Assembly: GCA_020632495.1 (NCBI GenBank)
Contig: JACKFL010000006.1
Location: 186,001 to 250,000, forward strand
Direction: 5' to 3'
From: Candidatus Omnitrophota bacterium
GTDB lineage: Bacteria; Omnitrophota; Gorgyraeia; Zapsychrales; Zapsychraceae
Length of the DNA: 64,000 nucleotides
Below, one piece after another: positions 49,273-58,679 of the stretch (the first letter of the stretch is position 1; each line of letters begins with the position of its first letter). The notes beneath the pieces were generated by a model. That model was not told where the DNA came from, made no database searches, and worked only from the letters and a program-made list of their open reading frames with translations. The translations under genes and the position numbers were made by a program.

Positions 49273-50436
49273 ATGAGTGACGCTGTAGCCAAGAAAACGA
49301 TCCCGTTCGGCCGGCCGATTATCGGCGAGGAGGAGAAGCGGGCCGTTGCCGAGATCCTGGACGGACCGATCCTGGTCCACGGACCCAAGGCGCACGAGTT
49401 TGAAGACGCCTTTGCCGCTTTTACGGGCAGTCCGTACGCGACCTCCCTGGCATCGTGCACGGCGGGATTGCATCTGGCGTATTTTTATAAAGGACTGGGC
49501 CCGGGGGATGAAGTCATCGTTCCCGCCCAAACACACACCGCCACCGCGCATGCCGTGGAATACGTGGGCGCCAAGCCGGTGTTTGTAGATGCCGAGCGGG
49601 AGACAGGAAATATCGACATCGATCAAATCGAAGACGCGATCACCGACAACACACGGGCGATGTCGCTGGTGCATTTTCTGGGGATGCCGGTCGACATGGA
49701 CCGTATCAACGCGCTGGCGGCTAAGTATGAGTTGTTTGTGGTCGAGGATTGCGCCCTGGCGATCGGAACTTATTACAAGGGCGTGCATGCCGGTTTGCTC
49801 GGCGATTTGGGTGCTTATTCTTTTTATCCGGTCAAGCACATGACCACTGCCGAGGGCGGGATGCTGATTTCAAAGCATGAGGAAGTTGTGGCCCGGATCG
49901 AACGGCAGAAGGCGTTCGGAGTGGACCGGCATGTCGGTGAACGCAAGATCCCGGGGCAGTATGACGTGGATATGCTGGGATTCAATTACCGGATGAACGA
50001 GATCGAAGCGGCGCTGGGGATCGAACAGCTCAAGCGGATGCCGGAGTTCCTCACTAAACGGCGCGAGAACTACGAAGCCCTGGAGGCCGGTTTGAAACAG
50101 ATCGATGAAATCGAACTGCTGCAGTCAACCCACGGCGATTTCCAAAGCAGTTACTACTGTTTGTCGGTCATTCTGAAGGAACCGCTCGCGGCCAAGCGGG
50201 TTGACCTCATCAACAGCCTTAAGGAAAAGGGAATAGGGACAAGCATCTATTATCCCAAGCCGGTGCCGCATCTGTCGTATTACGCGCAGAAATATGGATA
50301 TACCGTCGAACAGTTCCCTAACGCTGCGCGGATCAGTTACCGCTCCATCGCTTTGCCCGTCGGACCGCATTTGGATACCGGCGACATGGAATATATTGTG
50401 GAAGAATTCAAAAACACTATTACGGAGGTCCAGTAA
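49273..50436 (+). CDS. DegT/DnrJ/EryC1/StrS PLP-dependent sugar aminotransferase
   Basis: 387 residues. Installs an amino group on a keto-sugar nucleotide. Family features: IPFGRPIIGEEEKRAV, TAGLHLAYF, AQTHTATAHAVEYVGAKPVFVD, the PLP Lys in SFYPVKHMTTAEGGML, and FNYRMNEIEAALGI. AGGAG upstream. Stop and next ATG are contiguous (50436/50437). With the preceding oxidoreductase and the later GNAT it forms a plausible oxidise-aminate-acylate series. Confidence 0.94.
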   Translation: MSDAVAKKTIPFGRPIIGEEEKRAVAEILDGPILVHGPKAHEFEDAFAAFTGSPYATSLASCTAGLHLAYFYKGLGPGDEVIVPAQTHTATAHAVEYVGAKPVFVDAERETGNIDIDQIEDAITDNTRAMSLVHFLGMPVDMDRINALAAKYELFVVEDCALAIGTYYKGVHAGLLGDLGAYSFYPVKHMTTAEGGMLISKHEEVVARIERQKAFGVDRHVGERKIPGQYDVDMLGFNYRMNEIEAALGIEQLKRMPEFLTKRRENYEALEAGLKQIDEIELLQSTHGDFQSSYYCLSVILKEPLAAKRVDLINSLKEKGIGTSIYYPKPVPHLSYYAQKYGYTVEQFPNAARISYRSIALPVGPHLDTGDMEYIVEEFKNTITEVQ

Positions 50437-51474
50437 ATGGGTTCACTCAACGGCAAGAAAGTCTGTTTAATCGGCGGGGCAGGGTTTATTGGGCACAATA
50501 TGGCGCTGCACTTGAAGGAACACGGTGCGGAGGTCGCTATTATCGATGGTTTAAACGTCAATAACCTGTTGCAACTGCACTCCGACGCGCAGAATGTGGT
50601 CAACCGCGAAATGTATATCGATTTCGTAAATCAAAGGTTCAAACTCTTGCGGCAGGCAGGGATTCCGTTGATTGTAGAGGATGCCCGTAATTATCACAAA
50701 CTTTCAATGGCTATTGAGTCTCAAAAACCGGATGTCGTTGTGCTCTTATCCGCGGTGGCGCATGCGAACAAGTCAAACAAAGATCCTTATGAAACCTTCG
50801 ATCATAGCCTACGCACTTTGGAAAACGCGCTGGACGCCAGCAAGAATCAGGTGCAACATTTCGTTTATTTCTCATCCAGTATGATTTACGGGCACTTTGA
50901 GTCCGGTATGGTCACGGAAGAAACGCCTTGCGAACCGCTGGGTATTTACGGATCGCTGAAGTTCTCCGGTGAGAAGATGGTCAAGGCCTATCACCAGGCC
51001 TTTGATTTGCCGTATACCATCATCCGCCCGTCTGCTTTGTATGGGGAACGGTGTGTCAGCCGCCGGGTCGGTCAGATCTTTATCGAGAACGCCATCGCCG
51101 GCAAACCGATTACGGTCCAGGGTGACGGTGATGACAGGCTGGATTTTACCTACATCCAGGACCTGATCGCCGGTATCCGCAACGTGATCGAGAGTCCCAA
51201 CTCCATCAACGAAACATTTAATCTCACCTACGGCGAATGCCGTTCCATCGCCCAACTGGCCGACATCATCAAGGAACATTTTCCCGAGATTACAGTGAAT
51301 TATGTTCCCAAGGATAAATTGACTCCGGACCGGGGCACGTTGTCCGTGGAGAAGGCGAAGAAACTGATCGGCTACAATCCCCAGTATCCGCTGGAGCGGG
51401 GGTTTGTTGAGTATATCAACTGGTATAAATCGCTCGACCAGGCCGCTGCCGGACAGATGGCCGGAATGGCATGA
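50437..51474 (+). CDS. NAD-dependent epimerase/dehydratase
   Basis: 345 residues, extended SDR. Gly-rich LIGGAGFIGHNMALHL, then HFVYFSSSMIYGHFES and Tyr-x-x-x-Lys in YGSLKFSGEKMV, and RPSALYGERC. Acts on a nucleotide sugar. Its first ~450 bases are less GC-rich than the rest, possibly a recombination seam. It overlaps the acetyltransferase gene by 4 nt. Confidence 0.92.
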   Translation: MGSLNGKKVCLIGGAGFIGHNMALHLKEHGAEVAIIDGLNVNNLLQLHSDAQNVVNREMYIDFVNQRFKLLRQAGIPLIVEDARNYHKLSMAIESQKPDVVVLLSAVAHANKSNKDPYETFDHSLRTLENALDASKNQVQHFVYFSSSMIYGHFESGMVTEETPCEPLGIYGSLKFSGEKMVKAYHQAFDLPYTIIRPSALYGERCVSRRVGQIFIENAIAGKPITVQGDGDDRLDFTYIQDLIAGIRNVIESPNSINETFNLTYGECRSIAQLADIIKEHFPEITVNYVPKDKLTPDRGTLSVEKAKKLIGYNPQYPLERGFVEYINWYKSLDQAAAGQMAGMA

Positions 51475-52199
51475 TGACCACACACGTGAACAATGAGCAT
51501 ATCACCTACGACGCGTTTTTGTCGGAGCATCTGGGGGAAGAGACCTATAAAGTCACCGCCGGGAAGAGCCTCGATGAAGAGACACGGACCGCTGTTCGCG
51601 ATTTGCAGGCGCGGGATGTTTTCCTGTATTGTAAGATTCCTGTCGAAAATATGACCGTAGCGTCCCAGTTGGCGGCCCTGAAGTTTCAGCTGGTCGACAA
51701 CCTGGTGACTTTGGAGAAGGAAATCAAGCCGCAGGAGACCGCCGCGTTTCATAAGGAGATCCGCCTGGCCAATCCCGCGGATGAAGCGGCCACCGTGGAA
51801 GTCGCCCGGTCGAGTTTTCAATACAGCAGGTTTCACGCGGACCAAAGAATTGACAATGCGCACGCGGACCGGGTTAAAGCTGAGTGGGTCCGCAATTTCT
51901 TCCGCGGAAAACGGGGAACGGACATGGTCCTGGGGATCGTCAACGGCGAGGTGGCCGGTTTTTCGCAACTCTTGAGAGCGGGGGACGTGCTGGTGATCGA
52001 TTTAATCGCCGTAGCCCCGACCGCCCGCAAGCGCGGGCTGGCCACGGACATGATTAACTATGCGCAACAGTACTGCCGGGGGAATTGCGGGAAGTACCGT
52101 GTGGGCACCCAGATGGCGAATATCCCGTCGATCAACCTGTATCAGAATCTGGGATTCACCGTCACACAAAAAGATTACGTCTATCATTACCACACGTAA
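51471..52199 (+). CDS. GNAT-family N-acyltransferase with extra N-terminal domain
   Basis: 242 residues. C-terminal GNAT domain ~100-242: ATVEVARSSFQYSRFHAD, acyl-CoA loop LIAVAPTARKRGLATDMI, and YQNLGFTVTQKDYVYHYH. The N-terminal ~95 residues recall WecD/FdtC-type sugar N-acyltransferases, in which a small domain helps bind nucleotide sugar. It probably acylates the amino group made by the DegT enzyme. Confidence 0.88.
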   Translation: MMTTHVNNEHITYDAFLSEHLGEETYKVTAGKSLDEETRTAVRDLQARDVFLYCKIPVENMTVASQLAALKFQLVDNLVTLEKEIKPQETAAFHKEIRLANPADEAATVEVARSSFQYSRFHADQRIDNAHADRVKAEWVRNFFRGKRGTDMVLGIVNGEVAGFSQLLRAGDVLVIDLIAVAPTARKRGLATDMINYAQQYCRGNCGKYRVGTQMANIPSINLYQNLGFTVTQKDYVYHYHT

Positions 52200-52208
52200 A
52201 GGGCGGAT

Positions 52209-53225
52209 ATGCGAATAGGTAACGTCGACACAGACCAAAACATCCTGATCATCGCGGAGATCGGCAACAATCACGAAGGTGATCTTGAACGGGCCCGGGA
52301 GATGATTGCGGCAGCGGCAGAGGAGGGGGCGGACGCGGTCAAGTTTCAGACCATTGTCCCGGACAAGCTCGTCGCCGTCAGTCAGGCCAAGCGGATCGAA
52401 CAGCTCGAACGGTTCCGCTTCACTTATGATCAGTATGCCCGGCTGGCGCAAACGGCCGCCGACAACGGCGTGATTTTCCTGTCCACACCGTTCGACCTGG
52501 AAAGCGTCGCGGCGCTGGACCCATTAGTTCCGGCGTTTAAGATTGCGTCTTCGGACAATGATTTTTATCCGCTGTTGGCAGCTGTCGCCGCTACAGGAAA
52601 ACCGATATTCGTTTCCACCGGACTGGCCGGGGCCGAGCAGATTGCCGCCACCAAGTCTTTTGTTGAGCGCAAATGGAGCGAGTCGGGAATTGAACAGGAG
52701 CTGGCGATCCTGCATTGCGTCACCAGCTATCCGACCGCGCCGGGCGAGGCCAATCTGCGGGCCATTACGACCCTGCGCGAACGTTTCGGTGGGACCGTCG
52801 GGTATTCCGACCATACCTTAGGCATTCAGGCCGCGCTGGCCGCTGCGGCGCTCGGGGCCCGGATTATCGAGAAGCATTTCACGCTCGATAAAAACCTGTC
52901 TGACTTTCGTGATCATCAGCTCTCAGCCGACCCGCAGGAGCTTAAGGAAATGGTCCGGCGGATTCGCGAGATCGAAATACTACTCGGGGACGGCAGCCTC
53001 GAACCGCGGCCGAGTGAGGTGGACATCATCACCCAGGTCCGCCGGTCGATCGTGGCCGGACATGACCTGGCGGCCGGTCAGCGGATCGCGGAAACGGATA
53101 TCGCCTGGGTCAGGCCCGGGGGAGGATTGGCGCCCGGATCGGAGCATGCGGTCATCGGCAAGACATTAAATAAGGCCCTCGGTAAAGGGGAACAAATTCG
53201 GACGGAACATTTGCAGGACTCATAA
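52209..53225 (+). CDS. neuB: NeuB-type nonulosonic acid synthase with SAF domain
   Basis: 338 residues. Condenses phosphoenolpyruvate with a 6-carbon sugar to give a nine-carbon 2-keto-3-deoxy acid. NeuB barrel ~1-260: IIAEIGNNHEGDLERA, DAVKFQTI, FLSTPFDLESV, FKIASSDN, HCVTSYPTAPGEANL, GYSDHT, IIEKHFTLD. SAF antifreeze-like domain ~275-338 (RSIVAGHDLAAGQRI, AVIGKTLNKALGKGEQI). Intact and of normal length. Which sugar acid is made (sialic, legionaminic, pseudaminic or other) cannot be read from the sequence. Confidence 0.94.
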   Translation: MRIGNVDTDQNILIIAEIGNNHEGDLERAREMIAAAAEEGADAVKFQTIVPDKLVAVSQAKRIEQLERFRFTYDQYARLAQTAADNGVIFLSTPFDLESVAALDPLVPAFKIASSDNDFYPLLAAVAATGKPIFVSTGLAGAEQIAATKSFVERKWSESGIEQELAILHCVTSYPTAPGEANLRAITTLRERFGGTVGYSDHTLGIQAALAAAALGARIIEKHFTLDKNLSDFRDHQLSADPQELKEMVRRIREIEILLGDGSLEPRPSEVDIITQVRRSIVAGHDLAAGQRIAETDIAWVRPGGGLAPGSEHAVIGKTLNKALGKGEQIRTEHLQDS

Positions 53226-53228
53226 ACC

Positions 53229-55100
53229 ATGTGCGGGATAGCCGGATATATCGGAAAAGACAATATTGACGAAGGACGGATTCGCAAGGCCTTGGCCTTG
53301 ATGAAGAACCGCGGGCCGGACCATCATGATGTTTATACGCATCAGGAACCGGCCGGATGTGTTCGTCTGCTTCATTCGCGTTTGTCGATCATTGATTTGG
53401 ATCCCCGTTCACATCAGCCGTTTCGTATCGGGCATGCCACGTTGATTTTTAACGGTGAAATTTACAATTATCGGGAAATCCGGGTGCAGCTCGAGACGTC
53501 GGGCGTCCGATTTCACACTGAGTCCGACACGGAGGTACTATTACGCGCGTATTTGCAGTATGGACCGGCATGCGTCTGTAAATTTGAAGGCATGTGGGCC
53601 TTCGCGATCTTCGATGCGAAAGACAGGACACTGTTTTTGTCAAGGGACCGTTTTGCCGAAAAACCATTGTATTTTTCTGAGGACGCTCAGGGCCTGACCT
53701 TCGGCTCCGAGGTGAAGTTCATCAAGGCGTTGAAGAAGGAAGCGATCGTCGTGAATGAGCAACATCTTAAACGCTATTTGGTCAACGGCTACAAATCGTT
53801 GTACAAAACGTCGGAGACATTTTATGAGGGGGTCCGTGAATTGCCGCCGGCCACGAGTATGCTGATTTCCTTGGACGGGAAAGTCGAGACGCAGACCTAT
53901 TGGACGCCGCGGTTCCGGCCGCAACCGATGGAAAGGGAAGCGGCCGTTGAGGAATTCCGCCGTCAGTTTCTGCGCAGTGTCGGATTGCGCCTCAGGGCCG
54001 ATGTGCCGCTTGCGTTTTGCCTGAGCGGTGGCGTCGATTCATCCGCCATTGTTTCGGCGGCGGCCAAGGAATTCGGCTACGATGTCCACACTTTCTCGAT
54101 TATCGACTCCGACGAACGCTACAATGAGCGTCAGAATATTGAGGCAACCCTCAACGATCTCGGCTGCCGGCATACTATTATCGACATCCCGCGGGAAGGA
54201 TTTCTCCCCCGCCTGAGGGAGTTGGTCAACTATCATGATGCCCCGCTATACACGTTGTCGTATTACATTCATTCCTTTTTGTCCCAGAGTATCGCCGAGC
54301 AGGGGTATAAGGTGGTTTGTTCGGGGACGGCGGCGGATGAGTTGGTGACCGGGTATTACGATCATTTCAATCTATATTTTTATGAGATGCGCAACCATCC
54401 CGGCCTGCAGGAATTTATCGACGGTTGGAAACAGGGGACGGGACGTTATGTCCGGAATCCCTATTTGCAAAATCCCCGTCTGTATTTCGACCAGCCCGGT
54501 TTTCGCGGCCATATTTATCTGAACCGGGACGAATTTGCTGCGTATCTGAAGGAACCGTTCACCGAAGACTTTACCGAAGAGCAGTACGCGGATGATCTGC
54601 TGCGCAGCCGGATGATGAATGAAATGTTTCATGAAGGAACGCGTGTCATCCTCCACGAAGATGATCTCAACTCGATGAAATATTCCGTTGAGAACCGCAG
54701 TCCGTACCTGGACACGCAGCTCTTCGAGTTCGCCTATTCGATCCCGACGGAGTTGTTGATTCGGGACGGATTGGGCAAGTATATCCTGCGCGAGGCCATG
54801 GCTGGTATTCTCAATGATCAAGTCCGTTTGAATGACCGGAAGATCGGCTTCAATGCCTCGATCCACTCTCTCATCGATTTCGAAGACGCGGACAACAGGG
54901 AGTGGCTGCTGGACGACGGGGATATATACCGGATGATCGACAAGGTTAAGATTGAACAGGTGATTGCCAAGAATCCGTTGCCCAACAGTTTCAGCAAGTA
55001 CATCTTTAACTTTATCAATGCCAAAATCTTCCTGGAAGAGAACGTCCAAGAGGATGTGAGGAATGCCGATGGCGAAGTTCTTAGCGTTGCTCACGAATAA
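53229..55100 (+). CDS. asnB: AsnB-type glutamine-hydrolysing amidotransferase
   Basis: 623 residues. Class II glutaminase with Cys2 (MCGIAGYIG), RGPDHHD, FNGEIYNYRE, then ATP-pyrophosphatase domain with FCLSGGVDSSAIVSAA (~residue 260) and RSPYLDTQLFEFAYSIP. Generic asparagine synthase fold. In glycan clusters relatives such as WbpS amidate uronic acids, and that is more likely here than free asparagine synthesis. Overlaps the next gene by 38 nt. Confidence 0.92.
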   Translation: MCGIAGYIGKDNIDEGRIRKALALMKNRGPDHHDVYTHQEPAGCVRLLHSRLSIIDLDPRSHQPFRIGHATLIFNGEIYNYREIRVQLETSGVRFHTESDTEVLLRAYLQYGPACVCKFEGMWAFAIFDAKDRTLFLSRDRFAEKPLYFSEDAQGLTFGSEVKFIKALKKEAIVVNEQHLKRYLVNGYKSLYKTSETFYEGVRELPPATSMLISLDGKVETQTYWTPRFRPQPMEREAAVEEFRRQFLRSVGLRLRADVPLAFCLSGGVDSSAIVSAAAKEFGYDVHTFSIIDSDERYNERQNIEATLNDLGCRHTIIDIPREGFLPRLRELVNYHDAPLYTLSYYIHSFLSQSIAEQGYKVVCSGTAADELVTGYYDHFNLYFYEMRNHPGLQEFIDGWKQGTGRYVRNPYLQNPRLYFDQPGFRGHIYLNRDEFAAYLKEPFTEDFTEEQYADDLLRSRMMNEMFHEGTRVILHEDDLNSMKYSVENRSPYLDTQLFEFAYSIPTELLIRDGLGKYILREAMAGILNDQVRLNDRKIGFNASIHSLIDFEDADNREWLLDDGDIYRMIDKVKIEQVIAKNPLPNSFSKYIFNFINAKIFLEENVQEDVRNADGEVLSVAHE

Positions 55101-55698
55101 GCGGTATTGGTATCTGCATAGCTGGCTGATCAAAGGTGTGTTGCGGGCTTATGGTATCCGCATCGGCCGAAGATTTTATATTGAAGGGATGCCTAAACTC
55201 AGGATCCGGGGAAAGGCGTCGGATATCGTTATCGGAGACAACGTGTCGATCTTCGGCGATACCGATTTTCGGAACCGCGAAAGCGGAAAGATAATTATTG
55301 AGGACGGCGTGACGATCGACAATGACTGCCGGTTCGTGGCGGCCAATCAGGCCACGCTGCGCATCGGCGAACGGACATCTATAGGGCCGTTCAGCATTTT
55401 CAACGCGGGCGTGGATATCCTGGTGGGTAAGGATTGCATGCTGGCCGGATCGATCGTGCTGCAGTCCTCGGAGCACGGCATTGTTAAGGGGCAGCGCATC
55501 CGCGAACAGGCCCACAGTTACGGAGAGATTAAACTCGGAGACGACGTCTGGCTCGCGGCCGGCGTGACGGTGACAAAGGGCGCCGTACTGGAAGACGGCT
55601 GCGTGGTCGGGGCCAAATCTTTGGTGAGAAAAGGACATTATGAACCAAACTCCATCCTTGTCGGTATCCCGGCAAGAAAAATCAGAGAACGCGTTTAA
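55063..55698 (+). CDS. left-handed beta-helix acyltransferase
   Basis: 211 residues with hexapeptide repeats through ~45-200 (IVIGDNVSIFGD, IIIEDGVTIDNDC, LRIGERTSIGPF) and the catalytic-type His in LQSSEHGIVKGQ, ending in the usual GIPARKIRERV. O- or N-acetyltransferase acting on a sugar, cytoplasmic. The start overlaps asnB by 38 nt, and the end is overlapped 59 nt by the amidotransferase gene. Confidence 0.88.
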   Translation: MPMAKFLALLTNKRYWYLHSWLIKGVLRAYGIRIGRRFYIEGMPKLRIRGKASDIVIGDNVSIFGDTDFRNRESGKIIIEDGVTIDNDCRFVAANQATLRIGERTSIGPFSIFNAGVDILVGKDCMLAGSIVLQSSEHGIVKGQRIREQAHSYGEIKLGDDVWLAAGVTVTKGAVLEDGCVVGAKSLVRKGHYEPNSILVGIPARKIRERV

Positions 55699-56821
55699 AC
55701 TGCGTTATTGCCAACGCTGCGTAATGCCTAATACACGTCCAGGAATCGTGATCGAAGCCGATGGAGTCTGTAATGCCTGCCACGGACACGACGGTAAGAC
55801 TGATATCAACTGGGAGGCGCGTCAGTCGCAACTTCTGGAAATTATCCGTGATGTCAAGGCGCGGGCCAAGGGCTACGATTGTATCGTTCCGGTCAGCGGC
55901 GGCAAGGACAGCACCTGGCAGGTCGTCAAATGCCTGGAGTTCGGATTAAAGGTGCTGGCCGTAACGTGGAAGACCCCGGGACGGACGGTGATTGGTCAGA
56001 AGAACCTGGACAACCTGGCTGCTTTGGGAGTGGATCACATTGATTTCACCATCAATCCCCGTGTCGAACGCGTGTTTACCCTGAAATCTCTGGAACGGAC
56101 CGGCAGCACGGCCGTGCCGATGCACATGGCGTTGTTCGCCATACCGTTAAGACTGGCGGTGGCGATGGATATTCCGTTGGTGATGTGGGGAGAGAGTCCC
56201 CACATGGAGTACGGGGGCGACGAGAGTGACCGGCAGCGCAATCAACTGAACCATGAGTGGTTTCAGCGGCACGGTATTCTGCAAAACACGACTCCGGATG
56301 ATTGGATTGACGAAGATCTAACAAGGGCGGATTTGGAACCCTATTATCTGCCGTCCGAAGAAGAGTTTCGGAGTAATAACATACAATCGATCTTTCTTGG
56401 CTATTATTTGCCGTGGGATCCCCAAACCAGTCTTCAAGTTGCCTTGGAACACGGTTTTTCCGTACGGGAGGAAGGTCCGAAGGTCGGCTACTACAATTAC
56501 GCGGATATAGACTGCGATTTCATTTCGGTACACCATTATTTCAAGTGGCTGAAGTTCGGCTTTACTCGGCTATTCGATAATCTTTCGATTGAGATCCGCA
56601 ACGGCCGCATGCCACGGGCCGAGGCATTGACAATCTTGGAACGGATGGGGCCGCAGGTGCCGGAGGATGATATTGTCAAACTCTGCGCCTTTCTCGGTAT
56701 CAGCCGGGAACGGTTTACCAAGATTGAAGAACAATTCCGCAATCACGATGTGTGGCAGAAAATCGACGGCCGTTGGGCCATTCCGGATTTTTTGATCAAG
56801 AATTGGAGGTGGGCGCAATGA
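55640..56821 (+). CDS. N-acetyl sugar amidotransferase (PseA/WbpG type)
   Basis: 393 residues. Adds ammonia to an N-acetyl group to make an acetamidino sugar. N-terminal zinc-finger-like CQRCVMPNTRPG ... CNACHGHDGK, then PP-loop VPVSGGKDSTWQ (~residue 85). AAAGGA sits before the ATG at 55640, supporting the long overlap with the previous gene. WbpG normally works with HisH2/HisF2 for ammonia. Neither is in the window. Followed by a small coupled gene (ATGA). Confidence 0.92.
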   Translation: MNQTPSLSVSRQEKSENAFKLRYCQRCVMPNTRPGIVIEADGVCNACHGHDGKTDINWEARQSQLLEIIRDVKARAKGYDCIVPVSGGKDSTWQVVKCLEFGLKVLAVTWKTPGRTVIGQKNLDNLAALGVDHIDFTINPRVERVFTLKSLERTGSTAVPMHMALFAIPLRLAVAMDIPLVMWGESPHMEYGGDESDRQRNQLNHEWFQRHGILQNTTPDDWIDEDLTRADLEPYYLPSEEEFRSNNIQSIFLGYYLPWDPQTSLQVALEHGFSVREEGPKVGYYNYADIDCDFISVHHYFKWLKFGFTRLFDNLSIEIRNGRMPRAEALTILERMGPQVPEDDIVKLCAFLGISRERFTKIEEQFRNHDVWQKIDGRWAIPDFLIKNWRWAQ

Positions 56822-57168
56822 AGACCGAGTTTAAGGATCCGCCGCGGACCTATGAAGTCAAGGGACATGCAATTTCCGATATGGGGAATATTTTCTTGGA
56901 TGAAAATGAACAAGTCACATTTGTCACCCCGGGTGGCAAGGAATGTGACTTCGCGGCTAAGAATTGGGGATTTTATCTCGGGCCGTCGCTGAATGGTCGT
57001 TTAAAGAGACAAGGTTTTAAAGTCGCTTTGGCGATCAATGAAAACAATCAGATATATGTTCACGCGGTAGAGGAAGACAAGATCGACGAATTTAAAAAAT
57101 ACCTTAAGACCAACCACGATAACAAATTAGTCTGTTGGTTGGATGAATGGTTTCAAGAGGAAGCCTAA
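56818..57168 (+). CDS. small protein coupled to the sugar amidotransferase
   Basis: 116 residues from the ATG in the ATGA overlap with a strong GGAGGTGGG upstream. The longer in-frame start at 56752 is rejected. Beta-rich front (FKDPPRTYEVKGHAISDMGNIFLDENEQ), then FYLGPSLNGRLKRQGFKVALAIN, a VYVHAVEEDK-like strand and a C-terminal WLDEWFQEE. No catalytic motif recognised. I recall similar small genes next to WbpG/PseA homologues but cannot name the family. Possibly a subunit or ammonia-donor adaptor. Confidence 0.75.
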   Translation: MKTEFKDPPRTYEVKGHAISDMGNIFLDENEQVTFVTPGGKECDFAAKNWGFYLGPSLNGRLKRQGFKVALAINENNQIYVHAVEEDKIDEFKKYLKTNHDNKLVCWLDEWFQEEA

Positions 57169-57186
57169 TCATTTTGCTCATTGACA

Positions 57187-58662
57187 ATGTCCAAGAGTAA
57201 GAACATTCTTTATGTTTTTGGATCGAAACTGCTGATCTTCTTATTCACGATCCTAAAAGGTTTGCTTGTGCCGGTATATCTGGGCCCAAAGATGTACGGG
57301 GTCCTGAATACCATAGGCCTTGTGAAGACGATATTGCGGTTTACCGATTTTGGGTTTGATAAAGCATACTTGCGCCTGAGATTGAGCATCCTGGGTGAGG
57401 GGGGCGATAAAGACAGGCTGTTGAGTCTTCAAAACACGGTTTTCACAGTATTGTCGCTTTCGGGATTTATCGGTGCCGCAATCACTTTGACCATACCGTG
57501 GTTCCTTAGGCTCGAAGAAGCGGAATTGGTCAAAGTCATGCATTATGGTTTCGCAATTACCGCCTTTGAACATATCCTGTTGGCTATCGGAGGTTTTTAT
57601 ACGGGAACCTGTGTGAGTCAAAAGCGTTTTTCCCTAAGGGCGTCCTTGAATGTATTGCAGGTGTTTCTCAACATCATACTGTTGCTAGCCATGGTTTTTG
57701 TTTGGCAGATCTACGGAGTATGGATTGCGGAATTAATCGCAATCTTGGTTGTCCAGATTATCTATTTTATCAAGACAGATGTTAAGGCGCGGTTCACCCC
57801 GGACTGGCAACAGATTCGTGAGGTGGGACGGTATGCATTGCCGTTTTGTTTTACGAAGTTCAGTTTCTACCTTGCGCAAATGATCGACAAGACGGTCATT
57901 TTACGATATTTGACATTCGGTGAATTGGGTTTGTATTCGTTTGCTCTCAATATCGCATTTCAGTCGCAGATGGCTTATAAAGCGATTATCGAAGTATTGT
58001 CACCTTATTTTATGGAGGACATGGGAGAGAAGACGGATGCGATGCATTTATCCGACAAAATTATGTTTCATATCCGTAGCTTGGCGCTCGTTTCATCGAT
58101 TGGTGCATTAAACTCGATACTGTTTTGTGATATTTTGGGATTACTGGTGCCCAAGTACTCGGCATCGATGTTCACACTGAAGGTTCTGTTTATCAATTCT
58201 TACGTGGTAACAGTGCCCTTATACCAAAGCTACATCTTAGGTGCTCCAGGAGTTCGCAAGCAAAATTGGAACAATGCCTCTATGGTTGTGGCAGGAATTC
58301 TGAACTGGACGGTAAGCGTCTTTTTGATAAATAAAGGTTGGGGTATAAATGGGGTAGCGGTTGGTACTTTGGTCTCCACCTGTATATGGAAAATGCTCCA
58401 GATGATTTTGGCACATCGCTATTATCAGCAAACCTGGAATCTGCCATTCTATTTTAAGATCGGCTGGCCGGTGCTTGGACTCTGCTGTATTACATTGTAC
58501 AGACAGTGTTATCCACTTCACTTTGACGCGAGCTTCGCCATGCTGACTATTTTGAGCAATGTACTTTTAATAATATTCTTTCGAACGGAAATACGAGAAC
58601 TGTGGCCTAGAATTAAGAATAAAGTGAAGTCCCTGAAGGGATTTCGTAAACTCATAAGGTAA
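57187..58662 (+). CDS. Wzx-like polysaccharide flippase (MATE/MVF fold)
   Basis: 491 residues, 12-14 membrane segments. Entry KNILYVFGSKLLIFLFTILKGLLVPVYLGPKMYGVLN and typical internal repeats (GVWIAELIAILVVQII, GINGVAVGTLVSTCIWKM). Moves lipid-linked glycan units across the inner membrane. ATG 57187 preferred, with an in-frame TTG at 57181 also open. From here to the window end base composition is clearly AT-richer. Confidence 0.92.
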   Translation: MSKSKNILYVFGSKLLIFLFTILKGLLVPVYLGPKMYGVLNTIGLVKTILRFTDFGFDKAYLRLRLSILGEGGDKDRLLSLQNTVFTVLSLSGFIGAAITLTIPWFLRLEEAELVKVMHYGFAITAFEHILLAIGGFYTGTCVSQKRFSLRASLNVLQVFLNIILLLAMVFVWQIYGVWIAELIAILVVQIIYFIKTDVKARFTPDWQQIREVGRYALPFCFTKFSFYLAQMIDKTVILRYLTFGELGLYSFALNIAFQSQMAYKAIIEVLSPYFMEDMGEKTDAMHLSDKIMFHIRSLALVSSIGALNSILFCDILGLLVPKYSASMFTLKVLFINSYVVTVPLYQSYILGAPGVRKQNWNNASMVVAGILNWTVSVFLINKGWGINGVAVGTLVSTCIWKMLQMILAHRYYQQTWNLPFYFKIGWPVLGLCCITLYRQCYPLHFDASFAMLTILSNVLLIIFFRTEIRELWPRIKNKVKSLKGFRKLIR

Positions 58663-58679
58663 GCAGGTGAATTTGTAAT

